Positions 46,091 to 54,521 of a stretch of 64,000 nucleotides of DNA are shown one piece after another. The notes under the pieces are model-generated. The model saw only the letters and a list, made by a program, of their open reading frames with translations, was not told the origin of the DNA and made no database searches. The DNA is taken from assembly GCA_003104975.1 (NCBI GenBank), contig PQAM01000018.1, forward strand, positions 62,001 through 126,000. The letters are read 5' to 3'. How positions within the stretch are numbered: position 1 is the stretch's first letter; each line of letters begins with the position of its first letter. This DNA is from Candidatus Methylomirabilota bacterium. GTDB taxonomy: Bacteria; Methylomirabilota; Methylomirabilia; Methylomirabilales; Methylomirabilaceae. A program made the position numbers and the translations under genes.

Positions 46091-47893
46091 ATGCAGGCGA
46101 TCGACCGACTTCAAGAAAAGGTGAAGGATCTTCCGGACGTACCGGGCGTCTACCTGTTCCGTGATAGGCGAGGCCATGTGCTGTATATCGGCAAGGCGCT
46201 CTCGCTGAGGAAGCGTGTCGGCTCCTACTTTACAGAAGCCGCGGACGCCCCAGATCGGCCTCTGATCCGACCCATGGCGGAGCAGATTGCCGACCTGGAG
46301 TTCATCATCACGGCGAACGAACTGGAGGCCCTCATCCTCGAAAGCAACCTGATCAAGAGCCACAAGCCGCGCTACAACATTCTGCTCAAAGACGATAAAC
46401 ATTACCCCTTCCTCAAGCTCGACCTGAACGACCCGTTTCCCTGGGTACAGGTGGTCCGTCGCATCAAGGATGATGGCGCACTCTATTGGGGGCCGTATGT
46501 CCCGGCTACTGCCATGTGGGACGTCCTCGCCCTTGTCAACAAAACGATCCCGCTCCGCAAGTGCCGGTCCATCAAGGGTCGGCGACTGTGTCTCGAATAC
46601 CACCTGGGCCGTTGCCTGGGTCCCTGTGAAGGCCTCATCAGCCAGCAGGCGTACGGAGAGCTGGTGGATCAGGCGCGTCTGCTGTTGGACGGTAAGGATC
46701 AGGAGCTGGCGAGGCGCCTCGAGGCACGGATGCAGCAGGCGGCCGAGGCGCTTGAATATGAGCGGGCCGCCAAATATCGTGATCAACTCGCGTCGCTCCG
46801 CCAGGTATTTGAGCGTCAGCGGGTCATTTCGCCAAGGGAAGAAGACCAGGATGTCTTCGGCCTCGCGGCGGAGGGCGGGGAGGCTCAGGTCCAGCTTTTC
46901 CTGATCCGGCGAGGCCGGCTGATCGGTCGCGAGACCTTTACCTTTGAGCTGAAGGCCGAGACGGTGGGCGAATTGCTGTCCGCGCTGCTTAAGCAGTTCT
47001 ACCTCCGCACACGGGATATCCCGCGTGAGATTCTGCTGTCTCACCCTGTGGAAGACGCACCGCTGATTGCGGCCTGGCTGTCGTCGCGGGCCAATCGTCA
47101 AATCGAGCTGGTGGTCCCGCAGCGCGGCCGTAAGGCGCGGTTGATCCAACTGGCGCTGACCAACGCGCAGGAGGCTTTGGCGCTGTCACTGCGATCCTCC
47201 CAGAGTCGCGAGCAGGCGTTGAAAGAACTACAGGCGGCGCTGGATCTCCCCGCGCCGCCGAGACGGATTGAGGCCTACGACGTCTCCAATATCTCGGGAA
47301 CATTGGCGGTCGGGTCCCAGGTGGTCTGGGAGGACGGCCGGCCAAAGAAATCCGCTTACAAACGCTACAAGATCAAGACGGTTGATGGGCCGGACGACTT
47401 CGCCATGCTGGCCGAGGTGGTGCGGCGGCGGTTGCACAAGGTCGAGGAGATGCCGCCTCCGGACCTCATGCTGCTTGATGGCGGCCGCGGCCAGCTTAAC
47501 GCCGCGCTCGGCGTCGCACAGGAACTGGGGCTGTACGCGGTGCCGATGGTAAGCTTGGCCAAGGAGGAGGAGTTGGTCTTTCGGCCGGGCAAGGCGACGC
47601 CGATTGCACTCCCGGAGCGGTCACGCGCCAGACAACTGCTGCAACAGATTCGCGACGAGTCGCATCGGTTTGCCATCACCTATCATCGGGCGCTACGAGG
47701 GAAGTCGGCCATTCGCTCGCTGCTGGACGACGTCCCCGGGATCGGCGCCAAGCGGCGGCGGGCGTTGCTCACCCGATTCGGGAGCCTCCGCCGCCTGCGT
47801 GAGGCCAGTATCGATGAGCTGCGACACGCGGCCGGCATCTCTGAGTCGCTCGCCACGACTATTCATGATGTCGTCGGCGCCATCAGCGCGTGA
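46091..47893 (+). CDS. uvrC: Excinuclease ABC subunit C
   Basis: 600 residues: N-terminal GIY-YIG nuclease (PGVYLFRDRRGHVLYIGKAL), UVR motif (about 200-235, EYERAAKYRDQLASLRQV), C-terminal RNase H-like nuclease (EAYDVSNISG, DLMLLDGGRGQLNAAL) and helix-hairpin-helix (DDVPGIGAKRRRALLTRFGS). It makes both incisions in nucleotide excision repair. Only ATG 46091 fits family length. Confidence 0.97.
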   Translation: MQAIDRLQEKVKDLPDVPGVYLFRDRRGHVLYIGKALSLRKRVGSYFTEAADAPDRPLIRPMAEQIADLEFIITANELEALILESNLIKSHKPRYNILLKDDKHYPFLKLDLNDPFPWVQVVRRIKDDGALYWGPYVPATAMWDVLALVNKTIPLRKCRSIKGRRLCLEYHLGRCLGPCEGLISQQAYGELVDQARLLLDGKDQELARRLEARMQQAAEALEYERAAKYRDQLASLRQVFERQRVISPREEDQDVFGLAAEGGEAQVQLFLIRRGRLIGRETFTFELKAETVGELLSALLKQFYLRTRDIPREILLSHPVEDAPLIAAWLSSRANRQIELVVPQRGRKARLIQLALTNAQEALALSLRSSQSREQALKELQAALDLPAPPRRIEAYDVSNISGTLAVGSQVVWEDGRPKKSAYKRYKIKTVDGPDDFAMLAEVVRRRLHKVEEMPPPDLMLLDGGRGQLNAALGVAQELGLYAVPMVSLAKEEELVFRPGKATPIALPERSRARQLLQQIRDESHRFAITYHRALRGKSAIRSLLDDVPGIGAKRRRALLTRFGSLRRLREASIDELRHAAGISESLATTIHDVVGAISA

Positions 47894-47925
47894 GGCACCG
47901 AAACGTTGATCAACATCGGCGTTCC

Positions 47926-48026
47926 GTCATTGCGAGCGACCGAAGGGAGCGCGGCAATCTAATCGTTTTGCTTTCCCTGATACCGAAGAACGGTGAGATT
48001 GCTTCGCCTTCGGCTCGCAATGACAC
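47926..48026. repeat. Palindromic GTCATTGCGAG repeat (family A), copy 2
   Basis: GTCATTGCGAGCGACCGAAG ... GCAATCT, centre, GTGAGATTGCTTCGCC ... CTCGCAATGACAC. It fills the uvrC-ridA gap. Confidence 0.85.
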
Positions 48027-48082
48027 GCCAAATGAGGGGTCGGAGAGCTAACGTCGAGAATTTAAATCGAAAGGAGCATACG

Positions 48083-48463
48083 TTGCGGGAAGTTGTGAGC
48101 ACCGAAAAGGCGCCCAGGGCAATCGGACCCTACGAGCAGGCCATTAAATGTAACGGCCTGCTCTTCACATCCGGCCAGATCGCGCTGGACCCAACCACCG
48201 GCACACTGATTGACGGCGACGTCACGGCCCAGACCCGCCAGGCCCTGGAAAACCTCAAGGCTGTCCTGGAGGCTGGGGGCAGCTCCCTCGAGCACGTGAT
48301 CAAGGCCACGGTCTACCTGACCGATCTGAACAACTTCGCCAAGATGAACGAGGTCTACGCCGAATACCTGGGAAAGGTCAAACCGGCTCGCTCGACGGTC
48401 GGCGTCGCCACCCTCCCCCGAGGCGCCAGTGTCGAGATTGATTTGGTGGCGACGACACAATAG
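48083..48463 (+). CDS. ridA: RidA family enamine/imine deaminase
   Basis: 126 residues: GPYEQAIKCNGLLFTSGQIA, QTRQALENLKAVLEAGGSSL, and PARSTVGVATLPRGASVEID with the active-site Arg. RidA hydrolyses reactive 2-aminoacrylate and related imines from PLP enzymes. Start TTG 48083 has AAAGGAG 6 bases upstream; the open frame extending to 47993 lies in a repeat. It stands alone. Confidence 0.93.
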   Translation: MREVVSTEKAPRAIGPYEQAIKCNGLLFTSGQIALDPTTGTLIDGDVTAQTRQALENLKAVLEAGGSSLEHVIKATVYLTDLNNFAKMNEVYAEYLGKVKPARSTVGVATLPRGASVEIDLVATTQ

Positions 48464-48537
48464 GTGTCCATTGCGGACGCGGCCCGCAATGACCTGCAAC
48501 CGACTTGTATATTCTCGATCTAAAGACAGAGTGAAAC

Positions 48538-48996
48538 TTAAGGATACCGAGGTGCAATCGCCCCCTGAAGGACTTCGTCGGCGAAGTGTGCCGCCGAACG
48601 CTGGTTTAGTGAAGGGAAATTGCCGGGAAGATAATCCCCGTGGTCCGAATCTCTGCCGTCCGGACTTTGCAGATGATAGATCTCATCCGGAATAGCATGC
48701 TCACCGGCGGGTTTTGGACCGTGGTAACCGAGCGCCAACCCGACCTCATCCTTCCAGAGGAAGATAAAGGCTTGTAAGAGATCGCCGGCCGAATACGCAC
48801 CCTTCAATACCTTATCCCTGCGCGAGGCCAGCACGGCCGTGCGCTGGGCCAAAGCTACCGCCTTCCGGTACTCCTCGGGATCGGCCAAACTGAAATCGTC
48901 GATGGCCGCAGCCATCAAGCAAACCTGTCGAAGGCTGTTCCGCTCACGGGTCGACGGGCTCACCATGACCGGAACGAAGGCACCCATAACCTCCAT
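48538..48996 (-). CDS. Hypothetical protein, 152 residues
   Basis: The frame has codon use like the neighbouring genes and the protein looks globular: helical stretches such as DDFSLADPEEYRKAVALAQR and GDLLQAFIFLWKDEVGLALG, then an Asp/His-rich segment (GRDSDHGDYLPGN). I do not recognise the family. There is no convincing SD and several ATGs (48996, 48963, 48916) are possible. It could be a fragment of a larger gene. The 5' side (48997-49278) holds no gene I can support. Confidence 0.45.
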   Translation of the reverse strand: MEVMGAFVPVMVSPSTRERNSLRQVCLMAAAIDDFSLADPEEYRKAVALAQRTAVLASRRDKVLKGAYSAGDLLQAFIFLWKDEVGLALGYHGPKPAGEHAIPDEIYHLQSPDGRDSDHGDYLPGNFPSLNQRSAAHFADEVLQGAIAPRYP

Positions 48997-49278
48997 TACT
49001 TATGCAAGACTCAATAAGAATTGAGTGAGATGAATCACCGAATTGCTCCACGCCTATTGGTTGTGCGCCTTGTCAGTCCGTTTTCGATGAACCATAGTAA
49101 TAAAGGTAGTCCAAGTTTTCGGTTTGTATACCGGAAGTTCTTCTGACCGAGTTGTCAGGAGACGTGAAGTAACCGCGGCTGTTCGCGTAATTCGGCCAAG
49201 TGGGGTTGGTTTGAAGAGGACCTGCTAACACTCTCCGCCGACGAAAGCGGCGAATGACAAAAAAGAGAGGAAAGAGCG

Positions 49279-49824
49279 ATGAAACGCAGCGCAGCACTTA
49301 CAGTCATCATGGCATTGGCGCTGGGGGCGCTCCTGAGTCTCGGATCTCCAGTGCTGGCAGAAGCTCAGGTTTTTCCCCTGTTCTTCGAGGGGGGGGTCGG
49401 GGTTATCCCCGTCTCAAGTGGCGTAGGTCAGGAGCCGACCGCTGATATCGTGAACCGGAATATTGTCCGCGGCGTCCAGCCCGCCGGCCAGATCTGGGTG
49501 ATCACCGATCTTAGCGCCGACGTGGAGGCCGACGGACGGATCCGGGTCGACGGACAGGGGTTGCTGCTGGGTGGGGGCAATAACATTGGGAGGAACGCTA
49601 ACGCGAGTGTGTTTGCAACGCTGATTTGCGAAACAGTAGCCCCGTTTACGGAGCGGAACACAGACGCTGCCGGTGTACCGCTGGAAGCCAACGGCGATTT
49701 TCGGATCGACGATATGCTGACGCCGTGGCCACCGGAGGATTGCGCCAGCCCGACACTCCTCATCCGCAATGCGAGCAACCGGGGCTGGTTCGCAGCCGGT
49801 ATTCCCGAAGCCCCGGACATGTAA
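49279..49824 (+). CDS. Exported hypothetical protein
   Basis: 181 residues: signal peptide (about 1-27, ending VLA-EA), followed by a beta-rich polar domain with two Cys (about 115 and 153) that could form a disulfide. It starts at ATG 49279 with GAGGAAAGAGCG upstream and is followed by a strong terminator, so it is a single-gene unit. I recognise no family. Confidence 0.7.
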   Translation: MKRSAALTVIMALALGALLSLGSPVLAEAQVFPLFFEGGVGVIPVSSGVGQEPTADIVNRNIVRGVQPAGQIWVITDLSADVEADGRIRVDGQGLLLGGGNNIGRNANASVFATLICETVAPFTERNTDAAGVPLEANGDFRIDDMLTPWPPEDCASPTLLIRNASNRGWFAAGIPEAPDM

Positions 49825-49836
49825 TCGTCCTGGCGC

Positions 49837-49883
49837 GTCCGATGGGTGCCGAAGGGGCCTCGGCGCCCATCGGACTTTCTCAT
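49837..49883 (+). terminator. Rho-independent terminator after the exported protein
   Basis: GTCCGATGGGTGCCGA, loop AGGGGCC, TCGGCGCCCATCGGAC, then TTTCTCATTT. The 16-bp stem has one G-T pair. Confidence 0.85.
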
Positions 49884-49911
49884 TTGTCTGTCATTACGAG
49901 CACCTGAAGGC

Positions 49912-50105
49912 TGGGCGGCTCGAAGGCCCCTCCTCGCAGGACTGTAGCCTCGGCTGCTTTGACCGCCTCGGCGGTCGGCAGCATCTGCGTCTCACCGTCC
50001 ACGGAGCAGGGACCGGCCATGACCACGACTGCCGGTCCGTCGATCTCCAGATCGCCCACCCGGACGATGCTTTTGTCGCCCTCGATCCTTCGCTGCCAGT
50101 GTTGG
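49912..50105 (-). pseudogene. Internal fragment of a DAHP synthase (aroF) copy
   Basis: On the minus strand this codes for [20 protein letters not shown], then CSVDGETQML and [13 protein letters not shown], matching the region of the intact aroF at about 55792-55985. Both ends of the gene are missing here. A piece of the CATTACGAG repeat lies at its left edge. It is out of order with the aroF 3' fragment at 50689. Confidence 0.8.
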
Positions 50106-50141
50106 CGCGCCCAGGAGGATCACAGAACGCGTCGTTGGCGC

Positions 50142-50471
50142 TTAGAAGAGCGCTCCGAGAGCCGCCCCGACCACCCGGAAGGGGAAGGCAATGATCGAGC
50201 CAATCGTCCTAAAGGCATTAGTGAGAATGCCATCAGATTCCTTCTCCTTTTCCGTTGTTGTGGTGGTGGTAGTCGTGATCTCCTCAGTCTGCCGGGGCGC
50301 TGGAGCGTCGGATGGTGCAGCGGCGGCAGGCGTCTCGGGGACGATTGCGCGGTGCGTCTCGGTCCTGACCGTTGTGGTCTTTACCGTACTCGCACACCCC
50401 ATTGCGATCCACATCATCAACAACGCCGGGGTCACCCAACGGACCCCCTGGCGATTTATCCAATTGGCCAT
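50142..50471 (-). CDS. Putative small lipoprotein with a poly-threonine tract
   Basis: 109 residues. N-terminal hydrophobic segment followed by a Cys in WIAMGCAST (lipobox-like, position about 26), Pro/Ala-rich linker, then eight consecutive Thr before EKEKESDG, and an amphipathic/hydrophobic C-terminus. ATG 50471 has AAGGAGG 5 bases upstream. The Thr run is coded by a GTG/GTC-type microsatellite on the + strand, which can slip. It lies between the two aroF fragments. Function unknown. Confidence 0.65.
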   Translation of the reverse strand: MANWINRQGVRWVTPALLMMWIAMGCASTVKTTTVRTETHRAIVPETPAAAAPSDAPAPRQTEEITTTTTTTTEKEKESDGILTNAFRTIGSIIAFPFRVVGAALGALF

Positions 50472-50632
50472 GGCTACCTCCTTACTGCGGGCGTTCCGTA
50501 AGAACCGACCCGAGGGCTGTCGCAGCCCTGGCCGGCAATCTAGTCCTGGTGGGCCGGCCCCTGCTTCCACCGTGCGAAGACCACGCCCGTTTCACCTTTT
50601 CAATATGGTATACGATTCATAGGAGGTCAACT

Positions 50633-50692
50633 ATGTATTCAGCAAATGCCCTATTTGTAAGGGCGTTCCTTGGATTGGGAGGTGCGCTTTAG
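50633..50692 (+). CDS. 19-codon ORF with a strong ribosome binding site
   Basis: AGGAGG (50621-50626) sits 6 bases before ATG, and the ORF codes for MYSANALFVRAFLGLGGAL, a short hydrophobic peptide, ending in TAG that belongs to the aroF 3' fragment. A TATACGAT-like -10 lies just upstream (50608-50615). It could be a truncated gene start left by the rearrangement, a leader peptide or a small membrane toxin. Confidence 0.35.
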   Translation: MYSANALFVRAFLGLGGAL

Positions 50693-50935
50693 ATCCGGCG
50701 GCCGACAGCGAGGGCGATGGGGCGCAACTCGTCCATGAGCTGTTGGAACGTGGTGAGTTTCAGCGATTGCCGCCCGTCCGACTGGGCGGTTTCCGGGGTG
50801 GGGTGGACCTCGATAAGCAAGCCGTCGGCCCCGCAGGCCACAGAGGCTTTGTCCATTGGCGCCACATACTCCCAGTGGCCGGTCCCGTGGCTGGGGTCTG
50901 GAACCAACTGGATGGCTTTAGTAAAATGGAGCAGG
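50689..50935 (-). pseudogene. 3' fragment of a DAHP synthase (aroF) copy
   Basis: Codes on the minus strand for [20 protein letters not shown] and on to MDELRPIALAVGRRI. The last 69 residues differ from the intact aroF product at five positions, while the DNA differs at many more, mostly silent, sites. Upstream of about 50935 similarity ends and an unrelated sequence begins. It therefore lacks most of the enzyme. Confidence 0.88.
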
Positions 50936-51218
50936 TCTGCTAAGTGTCTACCGTCGGTCGAACCCACCCGCTCCACGGTGGGCGAAGGTACGCCTCCACG
51001 CAACGGCAGCATCGAAATCGACCGGATAGCAACGAATGAAAAAGCAAGGGCTTCCCCCACTCTCCAGGGGACAGTGCACTTTCGTCTTTTACGTCTCAAT
51101 AAGACCAGCCGGTTTCAGATGAATCGATTTGCACAGGATTTAGTTGGACAGTCTGACGATTCTGCTTGCACTGACAGGTCCGTTGGTGTAAATAAGCCAA
51201 TCAAGAGGAGGGATACCA

Positions 51219-51416
51219 ATGACAAAGAAAAAGGCAAAACGCGTCGTCGTCAAGCCTCTCGAGGCCGTTGGCTGGCTCGGCACTTCCGGGTATCAGACAA
51301 TTGTAGCTCGTGAGGTAATCGTGGCTGGCCCAACCGCAAAACACCCGGGGAAGGTAACGGCTAGGTCCTTACTAACCGTTCCTCGATCCGCAGCGGTAAT
51401 CATGCGACAGAAATAA
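51219..51416 (+). CDS. Small basic hypothetical protein
   Basis: 65 residues, start MTKKKAKRVVVKPLEAVGWL, with an ideal SD (GAGGAGGG, 6 bases) and a weak promoter candidate (TTGCAC, 17 bases, TAAATA) at about 51165-51193. It is basic, without recognisable domain. It ends 16 bases before the stop of the convergent deaminase gene, inside the accessory island, so a link with that gene is possible but unproven. Confidence 0.6.
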   Translation: MTKKKAKRVVVKPLEAVGWLGTSGYQTIVAREVIVAGPTAKHPGKVTARSLLTVPRSAAVIMRQK

Positions 51417-51432
51417 TTAAGTAAGAAGCTCC

Positions 51433-52752
51433 CTATCCCTGCTGCTCTTTCCGGTTTGTCGCTAAAATGGTTCTCTGCCGCGCGATATAGGGACGGGCAC
51501 GAGAAAAAATCTCGTCAAAGCGGCCAGACCTAATCCCTTCAAAACGTGTGACCTCGATATTAGCGATCTTGAGGCGATCTGCCGCGCGGATATCGGGGTA
51601 CACCTCGTTGAAGACGATCGATCCAACGCCCGCCTGCGTAATTTTCTCCGCACACTGGAAGCACGGAAACGTTGTGGTATATAAGGTCGCACCTCGTGCC
51701 CTGAGCCCAGCGATTAATAGTGCAGCAACTTCGGCGTGGATCGCGGTGCACCAGCTCATCGCCCGCTCCGGCCAAAAATACTTTTCCAGATTTGAACCGC
51801 AGCACACGCACTTCCAGGGTGGCTCCTCCGTTCTAGGCTCCGCGATGGCCCTGCCACAGTTGGGACATCTTGCTCTTTGATTTGCAAGAGTACGATATGA
51901 GTCGTAACGCACGATATCGCGATAACACCTGCCGGGAACGCCATTTTTAAGGTCGGCACCATACCCCGGCTCCTCGACACAAGGCATGGTCACGCTTGGA
52001 TTTTCGTTGAAGCCTTGGCCGACAACTTCCCCCAGTTGCGAGGGTGGGGCATCCACAAGGACCGCTCCTACCTGACGCTTCAAGCACTTGGAGCCGTGCG
52101 ATGCAGAGTACGCCAGATTCATCAGAATCTCCTCCGGCCGCGCGTACCGAGGCGATTCACCGGTCAACAGGTTGACGTAATCCACCAGCTTAGAACGCAG
52201 ACGTGTGAGAGTCACTGAATTATCGTTGTTGATCAGAACATCAGAGTTATCAACACACAGCTCTACTTGCTGTCCAAACGGATCTTCTTGGTCGCGGTCC
52301 CGTTCATTATCAGCAGTGAACTTCTCGAAGGCGTCCTCACCCTGATAAACATTCGGCAAGCGATCAAAACGATCCGAGGTTGTGCAATCAAGTGCAATGA
52401 GATAAAAATTGCGCCCAAAGTGCTCTCGTAAGGTTTGAATCTCTCCGATATTACGAATACCGTCAACGACTATCTTGTCGTAAGTGGTACCTGATTCGAG
52501 GTTTGTTAGCATCCGCCCAGCTAGCTCTCCAGGGTTGTGCGCGCTTATGCGAATCTCATTGCCGAGCGCCTGCAAATCGGATCGTTGAGGGCGCCTTCTA
52601 GGGTAACGCCTCTTCCATTCGTCACGAATTATGTCGGACAGCACAAATACAGAATAGCCGAGGCGGTCCCTTAGGATTCCCGCGGCAGTGGAGCAACCAC
52701 TCCCAAAAGGGGCCGTGAGACCAATCGCAACACTACGGCTGGAAAGGCTCAT
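51433..52752 (-). CDS. Anti-phage dCTP/dCMP deaminase, AvcD-like
   Basis: 439 residues. N-terminal P-loop kinase-like domain (GLTAPFGSGCSTAAGILRDR, about 11-30; DKIVVDGIRNIGEIQTL) followed by a zinc cytidine/deoxycytidylate deaminase domain: H339-A-E341 (CTAIHAEVAALL), C364-x2-C367 (PCFQC). An inserted zinc ribbon is CPNCGRAI ... CVCCGSN. This two-domain layout is that of AvcD, which deaminates dCTP/dCMP on phage infection and starves replication; in Vibrio it is held in check by an RNA, AvcI, encoded beside it. The gene is preceded by a hairpin-rich 218-base gap. Lower GC than the core genes. The function is inferred from domain layout. Confidence 0.85.
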   Translation of the reverse strand: MSLSSRSVAIGLTAPFGSGCSTAAGILRDRLGYSVFVLSDIIRDEWKRRYPRRRPQRSDLQALGNEIRISAHNPGELAGRMLTNLESGTTYDKIVVDGIRNIGEIQTLREHFGRNFYLIALDCTTSDRFDRLPNVYQGEDAFEKFTADNERDRDQEDPFGQQVELCVDNSDVLINNDNSVTLTRLRSKLVDYVNLLTGESPRYARPEEILMNLAYSASHGSKCLKRQVGAVLVDAPPSQLGEVVGQGFNENPSVTMPCVEEPGYGADLKNGVPGRCYRDIVRYDSYRTLANQRARCPNCGRAIAEPRTEEPPWKCVCCGSNLEKYFWPERAMSWCTAIHAEVAALLIAGLRARGATLYTTTFPCFQCAEKITQAGVGSIVFNEVYPDIRAADRLKIANIEVTRFEGIRSGRFDEIFSRARPYIARQRTILATNRKEQQG

Positions 52753-52831
52753 CGACTACTCCTTGCATTGTACTGGTTGTGACACTGTCGCTGACGTACA
52801 CCCGGCTAGGACGGGCGAAGGCCGTCTAGCG

Positions 52832-52982
52832 CTATGCCGATAAACGCCGAACAAAAAGCGGGGGATAATCCGCAAACCGCTGTGGGACCTCCCCCATGCG
52901 GTCGTCTGACGCCTGGGCTGCAGTGGCTGACACATGCCAGCGCCGGCCACTGCAGCCCTTAGTTGGGTGTTTATGCAGATAG
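52832..52982. other. Structured intergenic element with terminal inverted repeats (attC-like, or RNA-antitoxin candidate)
   Basis: Imperfect inverted ends: 52832-52852 (contains ATAAACGCCGAAC) and 52962-52982 (contains GTTGGGTGTTTAT), 15 of 21 matching. Inside are a perfect 13-bp stem (GGGCTGCAGTGGC 52915-52927 with 52946-52958, 18-base loop) and a second hairpin ACCGC/GCGGT (52876-52880 with 52898-52902). The right end contains the AIPR stop codon. Confidence 0.55.
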
Positions 52983-54143
52983 CTTCTTGTATATCGATGT
53001 GATTTGGTACAAGGCAGAATAGCAAGCTTTACTCTTGCCCATATTCCAGGGATTATGGTTGGCAATTTCCTGATAGACGGCTTTTGCTGCTCGTATTAGC
53101 TCATCTTCAGAAAAAAAGTGTGGAGGGTCGATTCGCCAACCAATGGGGGTTTTCTTGGCGAAGGCCGACAGGGAGGCAATAATCGGGAAGATAATGCCAT
53201 CCGGAACCTCCTTAATCTCCCTGCCATCTCTTTCAATTGCGCGTATACCAGTGCCGACGAAACCCTGATGGGACTTCCACTTGTCGTAAATTTCAAGGGC
53301 CTGAGCCGCGATATCCAAGTAGAACTGATATAGTTCGACATACTTACCTTGTTCTGGATCTGACGGGTCAGTCTTTCTCTTGTAGATCTCCTGAAAATCT
53401 TTCAAGCACTTAGTCTTCATGCTGTAGGTATAGACCTTGTTCATATCACCGGGCTTGAACCACAGTTCTTCTGGGACTAGAGCAGTTATGACTTGCAGGA
53501 GTCTCTCCGTCTTGATGTAATCATCTGAAAGCTTAGTCTCAGACTTTTGGAGCTTGGCATCGGGCAGTTTAGCCTGGAGGCTCTGTTCAAGCTCATCCAA
53601 TTGTCCGAGCCTTCCTGCGATTGAAATAGTCATAACATCATTCTGGAAGTTCCGGGCAATCGAGATCTCAGCAATGAGGTCTTCGTTGTCCGATACCACA
53701 ACTTCAAACTTTATGTGAGAGGGGAATACATCTTCGGGATTCCTGTTCTTAAGGAAATCCCTGATCACTCCTTGAGTCTGAGAGCCATTAATTATGCTTG
53801 GCCTCCGCAGAATAAGATATTTGTCTTTTTCGTTAATTTCACAGTCTCGTGCAACTATCACTATTCCACTATTTAATACAGAGAAGTTGTGGGGGTTGTT
53901 TTCCAGGGTATCTTGAATGGCTTTATGCACTTGAGTCGGTCTCCGCTTCTTCCTGCCCTCTGCTTCGAGAAGATAGTCGCGAACGTTTTCATCGGTAGGA
54001 AGGTCTATTGCAGCAGAGATGGGGGCATGACCAACATAAATACGTCTATTGTTGTCGATGTCTTCTGGGGAGCTAATGTGACGGACGCTGTGGAAGGGGA
54101 AATGAACTTCTTTGCTCTGCTGCGCTGCTGTGAGCCTAGGCAT
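52971..54143 (-). CDS. AIPR (abortive infection phage resistance) family protein
   Basis: 390 residues. The AIPR-type core is visible at about 95-180: FSVLNSGIVIVARD, RRPSIINGSQTQGVIRDFL and DLIAEISIARNFQNDV, the last resembling the N-Q/N-D segment of the family. Members confer phage resistance by abortive infection through an unknown biochemical activity. ATG 54143 has AAAAGGAGGAG 4 bases upstream. Base composition is AT-rich relative to the core genome. Its 3' end lies in the structured element and the AvcD-like gene follows in the same direction, suggesting a defence unit. Confidence 0.8.
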   Translation of the reverse strand: MPRLTAAQQSKEVHFPFHSVRHISSPEDIDNNRRIYVGHAPISAAIDLPTDENVRDYLLEAEGRKKRRPTQVHKAIQDTLENNPHNFSVLNSGIVIVARDCEINEKDKYLILRRPSIINGSQTQGVIRDFLKNRNPEDVFPSHIKFEVVVSDNEDLIAEISIARNFQNDVMTISIAGRLGQLDELEQSLQAKLPDAKLQKSETKLSDDYIKTERLLQVITALVPEELWFKPGDMNKVYTYSMKTKCLKDFQEIYKRKTDPSDPEQGKYVELYQFYLDIAAQALEIYDKWKSHQGFVGTGIRAIERDGREIKEVPDGIIFPIIASLSAFAKKTPIGWRIDPPHFFSEDELIRAAKAVYQEIANHNPWNMGKSKACYSALYQITSIYKKLSA

Positions 54144-54521
54144 GGCACTCCTCCTTTTGTTCAGTTGAGGCCATCCATTCAAGGCCACCAGAACCATTCT
54201 GGGGCAGGATGAGCCAACTAGAAGCAATTGTACGTGCCGCATGAAGGATGTCAAGGAAAATCGAACGCCTAACTATTCTCCCTCTACAATGATCAGCCTC
54301 TCCCAAACTGCTTTCTTTTCAGCCGAGGCAGACGGCACAGTGTTCGCTCTTGCTTGGCAGCGAATTCCCATGGACTCTGACTATGGTGTGAGCAGCTCAA
54401 AATATGGACATAGATCCTCGAAGTGTGTATATCGCTGCGCCTCAGGGGCGTTTACAGGATACGGATACTGTTATCGCCATTTTCAACAAATACGCGAAGG
54501 ACTGGTGCGTCGCTAGGCCGT
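54144..54521. other. Intergenic, AT-rich, no supported gene
   Basis: 378 bases upstream of the AIPR gene. An open frame at 54241-54516 (+) would code for 91 residues with several Cys but has no SD and reads like non-coding sequence, so I leave it out. The AIPR promoter should be here; no clear boxes were seen. Confidence 0.4.

Noticed and set aside
48997-49278. Possible riboswitch upstream of the exported protein (GCCGACGAAAGCGGC hairpin)
   Set aside because: Only a single short stem (CCGC/GCGG type) is visible and no known aptamer consensus matches.
50191-50622. 143-residue + strand open frame with a poly-Val segment
   Set aside because: It is the complement of the poly-Thr lipoprotein gene, which has an SD and a signal peptide; this frame has neither.
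54241-54516. 91-residue + strand open frame between the AIPR and DUF2442 genes
   Set aside because: No SD, irregular composition and no recognisable family.
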